Part shown: piece after piece, positions 1-5,643 of the stretch
Layout: every line of letters starts with the position of its first letter
Position numbering within the stretch: position 1 is the stretch's first letter
Notes under the pieces: model-generated
The model's input: only the letters and a program-made list of their open reading frames with translations
Told to the model about the DNA's origin: nothing
Database searches by the model: none
Program-made: the position numbers and the translations under genes
Origin: an uncultured Actinomycetes bacterium
GTDB lineage: Bacteria; Actinomycetota; Actinomycetes; S36-B12
DNA: 5,643 bases
Reading direction: 5' to 3'
Assembly: GCA_903848435.1 (NCBI GenBank)
Contig: CAINGG010000411.1
Span: forward strand, 1 to 5,643

Positions 1-1718
1 CCCACGACGCGCTTGTCGAGGTAGTCCTCCATGCGGAGCAACTTCTCGCTCTCGCCCTCGAGCATGCGACCAGCGGGGATGCCGGTCCACGAGGAGATGA
101 CCTCCGCGATGTCGTCGGCGGTGACCTCCTCCTGCACCATCGACGCCTCGCGGGCGTTGGTCTCGGCCGTCACGCGCTCGAGTTCCTCCTCGAACGTCGG
201 GATCTCGGCGTAGAGCAACTTGGACGCCTGCTCGAAATCGCCTGACCGCTGTGCCTTCTCGGCAGCGGCTCGTAGGTCATCGATGAGCACCTTGAGTTCG
301 CCGATGCGGTCGAGGCCAGCCTTCTCCGCGTCCCACTTCGCGCGCAGGCCCTTGAGTTCTTCGTCCTTGTCGGCGATCTCGGCGCGAATGCGCTGCAGGC
401 GCTCCTTGGAGGCGTCATCGCTCTCGCGGGCGACCGCCATCTCCTCCATGCGCAGTCGATCCACCTGGCGCTGCAGCAGGTCAATCTCAGCCGGGGAGGA
501 GTCGATCTCCATGCGCAGGCGCGCCGCCGCCTCGTCCATCAGGTCGATGGCCTTGTCCGGAAGGAATCGAGAGGTGATGTAGCGATCGGAGAGGGTTGCT
601 GCTGCGACGAGGGCCGAGTCGTTGATGGCGACCTTGTGGTGCGCCTCGTACTTCTCCTTGATACCGCGAAGGATCGAGACGGTGTCCTCGACGCTGGGCT
701 GCCCGACGAAGACCTGCTGGAAGCGACGCTCAAGGGCCGGATCCTTCTCGATGTACTCGCGGTACTCGTCCAGAGTGGTGGCACCGATCATGCGGAGTTC
801 GCCGCGAGCCAGCATCGGCTTGAGCATGTTGCCGGCGTCCATCGCGGAATCACCGCCGGCGCCAGCGCCGACGACGGTATGCAGCTCGTCGATGAAGGTG
901 ATGATCTGGCCGTCGCTCTCCTTGATCTCATCAAGGACGGACTTCAGGCGTTCCTCGAACTCACCGCGGTATTTCGCGCCGGCCACCATCGCTCCCAGAT
1001 CGAGGGCGATGAGTGTCTTGCCCTCCAGCGACGTCGGCACGTCACCCTCCACGATGCGGCGTGCGAGGCCCTCGACAACGGCGGTCTTGCCGACGCCGGG
1101 CTCGCCGATGAGCACAGGATTGTTCTTCGTACGGCGCGACAGCACCTGGATCGTGCGGCGGATCTCCTCGTCACGGCCGATGACCGGATCGATCTTGCCC
1201 TCGCGGGCGCGCTCGGTCAGGTCGACGCCGTACTTCTCCAGCGCCTGGAAGGTGCCCTCGGGCTCCGGACTCGTCACGCGCTTTCCTCCTCGCATCTGCT
1301 GCAGGGCAGCCATCAGAGCCTCGGGGGTCGCCCCGGACTGGGTCAAGCGTTCCCGCGCACCGGGCTTTTCGGCCAGGCCCACAAGCAGGTGCTCGGTGCT
1401 GACGTATTCGTCGCCGCGCTCCTTGGCCAGGTCCTGCGCAGCGGTCAGCACGGCATACGACTGCTGACTCAACTGCGGGGCCGAGACCGTCGAGCCGCTG
1501 GCTCGTGGAAGGGCCTCGACGGCGGCGCGGACCTCGCGGGTGAGTGCGGCGCGATCGACCCCGGCGCTGTCGAGCAGCGCACTCGCGATGCCCTCGCCCT
1601 GCTGGAGCAGCGAGTCGAGGATGTGGATCGGTTCCACCTGGGCGTTGCCCTGCGCAGCAGCCAGCCGCACTGAGGCACCCAGCGCATCCTGCGCCTTGGT
1701 CGTGAACTTGATGTCCAT
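1..1718 (-). CDS. clpB: ClpB AAA+ protein disaggregase, 3'-truncated by window edge
   Basis: ClpB (Hsp100) is a cytoplasmic hexameric AAA+ unfoldase that threads aggregated proteins through its pore and hands them to DnaK/DnaJ/GrpE. The frame is open from an ATG at 1718 to the left edge, giving 572 codons without a stop. Visible in order: N-terminal Clp-N repeat domain (about residues 1-145, beginning MDIKFTTKAQDAL); first nucleotide-binding domain with Walker A GEPGVGKT (205-212), Walker B FIDELH (275-280) and an ERRF arginine-finger region (R331/R332); the charged coiled-coil middle domain (about 403-520) that distinguishes ClpB from ClpA and ClpC and is known to contact DnaK; then WTGIPAGR (from 544), which opens the second ATPase module. 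Family members are about 850-870 residues, so roughly 280-300 residues, including the whole second Walker pair, lie beyond the edge. The start is supported by a GGAG ribosome site 8 nt upstream. It follows hspR by 23 nt and is probably the last or a late gene of the operon. No frameshift is seen. Confidence 0.97.
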   Translation of the reverse strand, partial: MDIKFTTKAQDALGASVRLAAAQGNAQVEPIHILDSLLQQGEGIASALLDSAGVDRAALTREVRAAVEALPRASGSTVSAPQLSQQSYAVLTAAQDLAKERGDEYVSTEHLLVGLAEKPGARERLTQSGATPEALMAALQQMRGGKRVTSPEPEGTFQALEKYGVDLTERAREGKIDPVIGRDEEIRRTIQVLSRRTKNNPVLIGEPGVGKTAVVEGLARRIVEGDVPTSLEGKTLIALDLGAMVAGAKYRGEFEERLKSVLDEIKESDGQIITFIDELHTVVGAGAGGDSAMDAGNMLKPMLARGELRMIGATTLDEYREYIEKDPALERRFQQVFVGQPSVEDTVSILRGIKEKYEAHHKVAINDSALVAAATLSDRYITSRFLPDKAIDLMDEAAARLRMEIDSSPAEIDLLQRQVDRLRMEEMAVARESDDASKERLQRIRAEIADKDEELKGLRAKWDAEKAGLDRIGELKVLIDDLRAAAEKAQRSGDFEQASKLLYAEIPTFEEELERVTAETNAREASMVQEEVTADDIAEVISSWTGIPAGRMLEGESEKLLRMEDYLDKRVV

Positions 1719-1726
1719 GGTTCTTT

Positions 1727-1730
1727 CTCC
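1727..1730 (-). promoter_or_regulatory. Ribosome binding site of clpB
   Basis: GGAG on the minus strand ends 8 nt before the clpB ATG, within the 23-nt gap after the hspR stop codon. It fixes the clpB start at 1718. In the same gap I see no HAIR operator (CTTGAGT-N7-ACTCAAG) and no good -35/-10 pair. Confidence 0.75.
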
Positions 1731-1741
1731 GTCGGTGAGTT

Positions 1742-2077
1742 CTAGGCGCCGCGCCGGCGTGAGGGATTCCAGAGCACGAGGGCGGTCGAGTGCTTCTCGC
1801 GCGTGAACGCCTGCAGCTCATCGCGCAGGCGTTCAACCTCGGCCTGCAACTGCAGCACGCGGCGAATGCCTTCGAGGCTGACGCCGGCCGCCGACAGGTC
1901 GGCGACCTCCCGCAGTCGGGCGATGTCGCGCGCCGAGTAGAGGCGGTTGCGACCATTGGTGCGCTGCGGCGAGACGAGGCCGAGCTTGTCGTACTGGCGC
2001 AGGGTCTGCGGATGTAGGTCGGTGAGCTGTGCCGCCACGGAGATGGCGTAGACGGGGATCGTGTCGTCGTCGAACAT
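1742..2077 (-). CDS. hspR: HspR, MerR-family heat-shock repressor
   Basis: HspR represses the dnaK operon, and in many actinobacteria clpB, by binding the HAIR inverted repeat; in Streptomyces DnaK is its co-repressor. The 111-residue protein (from the ATG) has the MerR-type winged helix-turn-helix: VYAISV (9-14), recognition region LHPQTLRQYDKLGLVSP (21-37) and wing RTNGRNRLYS (39-48). A leucine-rich helix with coiled-coil character follows (about 70-92), then a short tail with STALVLW (97-103), which matches the conserved hydrophobic C-terminus of mycobacterial HspR (STALVVW). It has no metal- or drug-binding effector domain, as expected for HspR. The ATG at 2077 shares one base with the dnaJ stop (TGATG) and has GAAGG 7 nt upstream. 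An in-frame GTG at 2080 would add one residue but sits only 4 nt from GAAGG. A strong inverted repeat lies inside the 3' half of the gene. Confidence 0.95.
   Translation of the reverse strand: MFDDDTIPVYAISVAAQLTDLHPQTLRQYDKLGLVSPQRTNGRNRLYSARDIARLREVADLSAAGVSLEGIRRVLQLQAEVERLRDELQAFTREKHSTALVLWNPSRRRGA
1804..1835. repeat. Perfect 11-bp inverted repeat within hspR, upstream of clpB
   Basis: The arms TGAACGCCTGC (1804-1814) and GCAGGCGTTCA (1825-1835) are exact reverse complements separated by 10 bases. Arm centres are 21 bp apart, close to two helical turns, as in many dimeric operators. The repeat lies in the hspR segment encoding the C-terminal helix, 86 nt upstream of the clpB start. It differs from the HAIR consensus. 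No T-run follows in the direction of transcription, so it is not a standard intrinsic terminator. Function unknown; it may be an operator, an mRNA hairpin, or chance. Confidence 0.7.
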
Positions 2078-2089
2078 CACGTGGCCTTC
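2077..2089 (-). promoter_or_regulatory. dnaJ/hspR coupled stop-start with ribosome binding site
   Basis: On the minus strand GAAGG (2089-2085), inside the last dnaJ codons, is followed 7 nt later by ATG (2077), whose first base is the last base of the dnaJ TGA. Such a TGATG junction usually means that ribosomes finishing dnaJ reinitiate on hspR, tying repressor level to chaperone synthesis. A GTG at 2080, also overlapping the stop, is the alternative start. Confidence 0.65.
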
Positions 2090-3261
2090 GCATCGGTCAG
2101 CAAGGCCTTGCGCGGATCGTCGTCAGCCGTTGCCTCAGCGAACTTCTGGAGTGCCTCACGCGCCTCATCGCTGAGCGCGGACGGCACATGCACGTCGACC
2201 GTCGCCAGGAGATCGCCCTTGGTGCCGTCCTTGCGTGACACGCCCTTGCCGCGCACCCGGAAGGTGCGGCCATTGGACGTGCCGGCGGGGATCTTCAACG
2301 TGACGGTGCCACCGCCCGGTGTCGGCACGACAACCTGGCCACCCAGAGCGGCCTCGGTGAAAGTGACCGGCACAGTGACGGTGAGGTTGTCGCCCTTGCG
2401 CCCGAAGACCGGGTGCGCGGTGACGTGGACGACGACGTAGAGATCGCCGTTGGGGCCGCCCCTCTCGCCCGGCGCACCCTTGCCCTTGAGGCGGATGCGC
2501 GCGCCGTCCTTCACGCCCGATGGAATGCGCGCCTGCACCGTGCGGGTGCTGATGCCACGACCAGAGCCCTTGCAGGTCGGGCACGGATCATCGACGATCA
2601 GGCCGCGGCCATGGCATGCGGCGCATGGCTCAGCGAAGGCGAAGCCTCCGGCATTGCGCGAGGTCTGGCCGGTGCCATCGCAGTTGGGGCAGACGCGCGG
2701 CACGGTGCCCGCACGCGCTCCCGTGCCGTGGCAGCTATCGCACGCGGCATCGCTAGCGAGCCGCAGCGGCACGGTCACGCCACCCAGCGCCTCGTCGAAC
2801 CCGAGCGTGATCTCGCTTTCGACGTCCTGGCCGCGTCGCGGTGCGCGAGCGCTGCGGCCACCGCCGCGACCCCGGCTGAAGATGTTCCCGAGGATGTCGC
2901 CCAGGCCACCGTCATCGGAGCCGAAGACGTCACCGAAGTCGTACGTCGACCCGCCGCCGAAGCCCCCGGGAGCGCCGAAGCCACCTCCGCCGCCGCCGAA
3001 GCGACCGCCACCGAAGCCGCCGCCACCGGCGAAGAGCGTGCGGGCCTCGTCGTATTCGGCGCGCTTCTTGTCGTCAGAGAGCACGTCGTAGGCCTCGGAG
3101 ACCTCCTTGAAGCGCTCCTCGGCCTTGGCGTCACCAGGGTTCTTGTCCGGGTGCAGTTCGCGCGCGAGCTTGCGGTACTTCTTCTTGATCTCGTCGGCCG
3201 GCGCGCCCTTGTCGACGCCAAGGACCTTGTAGAAGTCCTTCTCCAGCCAGTCCTTGTTCAT
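2077..3261 (-). CDS. dnaJ: DnaJ (Hsp40) co-chaperone
   Basis: DnaJ binds unfolded polypeptides, delivers them to DnaK and stimulates DnaK ATP hydrolysis through its J-domain. The 394-residue protein is a complete type I DnaJ: J-domain (about 9-76) with the essential HPD at 37-39; Gly- and Gly/Phe-rich linker (about 79-136); zinc domain with four CxxCxGxG repeats at C174/C177, C191/C194, C213/C216 and C227/C230, which bind two Zn2+; then the C-terminal substrate-binding barrels and dimerisation region. All eight cysteines are present. The N-terminal MNKDWLEKDFYKVLGV resembles the DnaJ1 encoded in actinobacterial dnaK operons rather than the second, unlinked DnaJ2. The ATG at 3261 lies 30 nt after the grpE stop and has GAGG 4 nt upstream. 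The TGA overlaps the start of hspR. Long open frames on the opposite strand here are codon-register shadows. Confidence 0.98.
   Translation of the reverse strand: MNKDWLEKDFYKVLGVDKGAPADEIKKKYRKLARELHPDKNPGDAKAEERFKEVSEAYDVLSDDKKRAEYDEARTLFAGGGGFGGGRFGGGGGGFGAPGGFGGGSTYDFGDVFGSDDGGLGDILGNIFSRGRGGGRSARAPRRGQDVESEITLGFDEALGGVTVPLRLASDAACDSCHGTGARAGTVPRVCPNCDGTGQTSRNAGGFAFAEPCAACHGRGLIVDDPCPTCKGSGRGISTRTVQARIPSGVKDGARIRLKGKGAPGERGGPNGDLYVVVHVTAHPVFGRKGDNLTVTVPVTFTEAALGGQVVVPTPGGGTVTLKIPAGTSNGRTFRVRGKGVSRKDGTKGDLLATVDVHVPSALSDEAREALQKFAEATADDDPRKALLTDAKAT
2950..3027 (-). repeat. Glycine-rich low-complexity linker coding repeat in dnaJ
   Basis: This stretch encodes DnaJ residues 79-104, almost only Gly with interspersed Phe, using short imperfect GGC/GGT/GGA-Phe-type units that read as CCGCCGAAG-like repeats on the plus strand. 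It is the flexible G/F linker normal for type I DnaJ. Its length is likely to vary between relatives through slippage. Confidence 0.7.
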
Positions 3262-3265
3262 CCTG

Positions 3266-3269
3266 CCTC
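3266..3269 (-). promoter_or_regulatory. Ribosome binding site of dnaJ
   Basis: GAGG on the minus strand, 4 nt before the dnaJ ATG, within the 30-nt grpE-dnaJ gap. The spacing is short but it is the best match available; an adjacent AGG directly abuts the start. No promoter-like or HAIR sequence is seen in the gap. Confidence 0.5.
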
Positions 3270-3291
3270 GTCTGTGTTGTCGCTCGCCGAC

Positions 3292-3846
3292 TCAGGAATC
3301 GGCAACCGCGACGCGGGCCGGACGCAGGACGCGTCCGGCATGCCGGTAACCCGGCTGGTAGACCGTGGCCACAACGGGACCATCGAGTCCGTCGCGCTGC
3401 TCACTCGACAGTGCCTCGTGGACCATCGGGTCGAAAGGCTCATCGGCAGCACCGAAGGTCTCGAGTCCGAGTCGCAGGCACGTGGCCTCGAGGGCCTCGC
3501 CCACCGACTTGAACGCACCCTCGAGCTCGCCGTGCTGGCGGGCCCGCTCGATGTCGTCGAGCACCGGCAGCAACTCGGTGAGCACACTGCCGATCGTGGC
3601 ATCGCGAGCGGTCTCGCGGTCGCGATCGACGCGCTTGCGGTAGTTGGCGTATTCGGCGTGCACGCGTCGCAGGTCGTCGGTGAGCTCGGCAACCTTGGCG
3701 TCAGCCTCGGTGAGCTCGGCCTCGATGACCGCCTCCTCCGAGGGGGGAGTCGGCTGAGCCGACTCCCGCACCTCGAAGGTCTCCGGATCGATACGACGCT
3801 TGTCGGTGACGCGGACGCCTTCCTCGGGCTCGTGCCCCGCGTCCAT
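3292..3846 (-). CDS. grpE: GrpE, nucleotide exchange factor for DnaK
   Basis: GrpE is a cytoplasmic homodimer that releases ADP from DnaK and so resets the chaperone cycle; in other bacteria it also acts as a thermosensor. From the ATG at 3846 it has 184 residues, normal for the family. Visible: a variable acidic N-terminus; a long dimerisation coiled coil (about 38-103) holding AEYANYRKRV (64-73) and LLPVLDDIERA (92-102); and the compact beta domain that contacts DnaK, with EPFDPMVHEAL (136-146) and VVATVYQPGYR (158-168) followed by the conserved RHAGRVLRPA segment. Start choice is open: a GTG at 3852 overlaps the dnaK stop (GTGA) and has GAGG 4 nt upstream, while the ATG lies 2 nt after the stop with GAGG 10 nt upstream. 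The proteins differ by only two residues. Two unusual inverted repeats lie inside the gene. Confidence 0.96.
   Translation of the reverse strand: MDAGHEPEEGVRVTDKRRIDPETFEVRESAQPTPPSEEAVIEAELTEADAKVAELTDDLRRVHAEYANYRKRVDRDRETARDATIGSVLTELLPVLDDIERARQHGELEGAFKSVGEALEATCLRLGLETFGAADEPFDPMVHEALSSEQRDGLDGPVVATVYQPGYRHAGRVLRPARVAVADS
3317..3346. repeat. Inverted repeat plus overlapping palindrome near the grpE 3' end
   Basis: The arms GCCGGACGC (3317-3325) and GCGTCCGGC (3331-3339) are perfect complements around a 5-base loop. A second perfect palindrome, CCGGCATGCCGG (3335-3346), shares five bases with the right arm, so the two cannot fully form together. They lie in codons for the conserved RHAGRVLRPA segment, about 25-55 nt before the grpE stop and shortly upstream of dnaJ. 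No U-run follows on the mRNA, so a standard terminator is unlikely. Confidence 0.6.
3677..3720. repeat. Short direct repeat in the grpE coiled-coil region
   Basis: The 14-mer TCGGTGAGCTCGGC occurs at 3677-3690 and again at 3707-3720, a 30-bp period. It encodes two copies of an AELT(D/E) unit ten residues apart in the N-terminal part of the coiled coil. A local duplication or simple codon convergence would explain it. Confidence 0.45.
3745..3767. repeat. Perfect 23-bp palindrome within the 5' part of grpE
   Basis: The arms GGGAGTCGGCT (3745-3755) and AGCCGACTCCC (3757-3767) are perfect complements around a single central base. As RNA this would form a stem of about 9 bp with a 5-base loop. 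It encodes part of the poorly conserved ESAQPTPPS stretch, so the protein places little demand on the bases. On the mRNA the second arm continues into a C-run, not a U-run, which argues against a Rho-independent terminator. It does not match HAIR or the CIRCE element (TTAGCACTC-N9-GAGTGCTAA). Confidence 0.75.
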
Positions 3847-3848
3847 GG

Positions 3849-5643
<1,795 letters not shown>

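Noticed and set aside
290..360. CTTGAGT-like half-sites of the HAIR operator on the plus strand inside clpB (near 292 and 353)
   Set aside because: Neither is followed after 7 bases by ACTCAAG. They arise from Lys-Leu-Glu type codons in the coiled-coil middle domain read in reverse.
636..1673. 345-codon open frame on the plus strand opposite clpB
   Set aside because: Codon-aligned with clpB, for the same reason as the frame above. The sense strand carries an unmistakable ClpB with Walker A, Walker B and middle domain.
1739..1744. TAGAAC as a possible -10 box for a clpB promoter
   Set aside because: The sequence 17 nt upstream (ATCCCT) does not resemble a -35 box, and the hexamer includes the hspR stop codon; there is not enough support for a promoter.
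1746..1758. GC-rich CGCCG/CGGCG inverted repeat at the hspR 3' end as a terminator
   Set aside because: The arms are only 5 bp around a 3-base loop and no U-run follows, so it is typical of chance in GC-rich sequence and unlikely to stop transcription before clpB.
1171..1956. 261-codon minus-strand open frame bridging hspR and clpB
   Set aside because: It is out of frame with both hspR and clpB, is rich in Arg, Ala and Pro, and contradicts two well-supported genes.
2704..2740. 8-bp inverted repeat CGGCACGG/CCGTGCCG in the dnaJ zinc-domain coding region
   Set aside because: It has a 15-base loop, lies in strongly constrained Cys/Gly codons, and is short enough to be expected in GC-rich coding DNA.

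Overview
The window is an ordinary-looking heat-shock chaperone operon from a high-GC Gram-positive bacterium (Actinomycetota). All genes lie on the minus strand and read from right to left: dnaK (5' end cut by the right edge), grpE, dnaJ, hspR and clpB (3' end cut by the left edge). The phylum call rests on three things: an hspR gene directly behind dnaK-grpE-dnaJ, strongly GC-biased codon use, and DnaK/DnaJ/ClpB sequences that closely resemble the actinobacterial versions I know. I cannot name a genus.

Layout from the 5' end of the transcript: dnaK (5643 to 3849, about 16-17 N-terminal residues missing), grpE (start 3846 or 3852, end 3292), a 30-nt gap, dnaJ (3261-2077), hspR (start 2077 or 2080, end 1742), a 23-nt gap, then clpB (1718 to 1, 572 codons visible). 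Coding density is almost complete. Two junctions (dnaK/grpE and dnaJ/hspR) overlap or nearly touch, which suggests translational coupling. No stretch over 300 bases lacks a gene, and I see no RNA gene, mobile element, CRISPR array or convincing intrinsic terminator. The main promoter and its expected HspR operator (HAIR) should lie upstream of dnaK, outside the window.

The products work as one system. DnaK binds and refolds unfolded proteins; DnaJ delivers substrate and stimulates its ATPase; GrpE exchanges ADP for ATP; ClpB pulls polypeptides out of aggregates and passes them to DnaK. HspR is the MerR-type repressor, for which DnaK is known to act as co-repressor in Streptomyces, giving negative feedback. 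Here clpB follows hspR so closely that the disaggregase is probably on the same transcript as its partners.

I found no new system. The most interesting unexplained structures are three perfect inverted repeats inside coding sequence: one in hspR just upstream of clpB (11-bp arms, centres 21 bp apart) and two in grpE (11-bp and 9-bp arms). In each, less GC-rich codon choices appear to supply paired bases. Their function is unknown and chance is not excluded.
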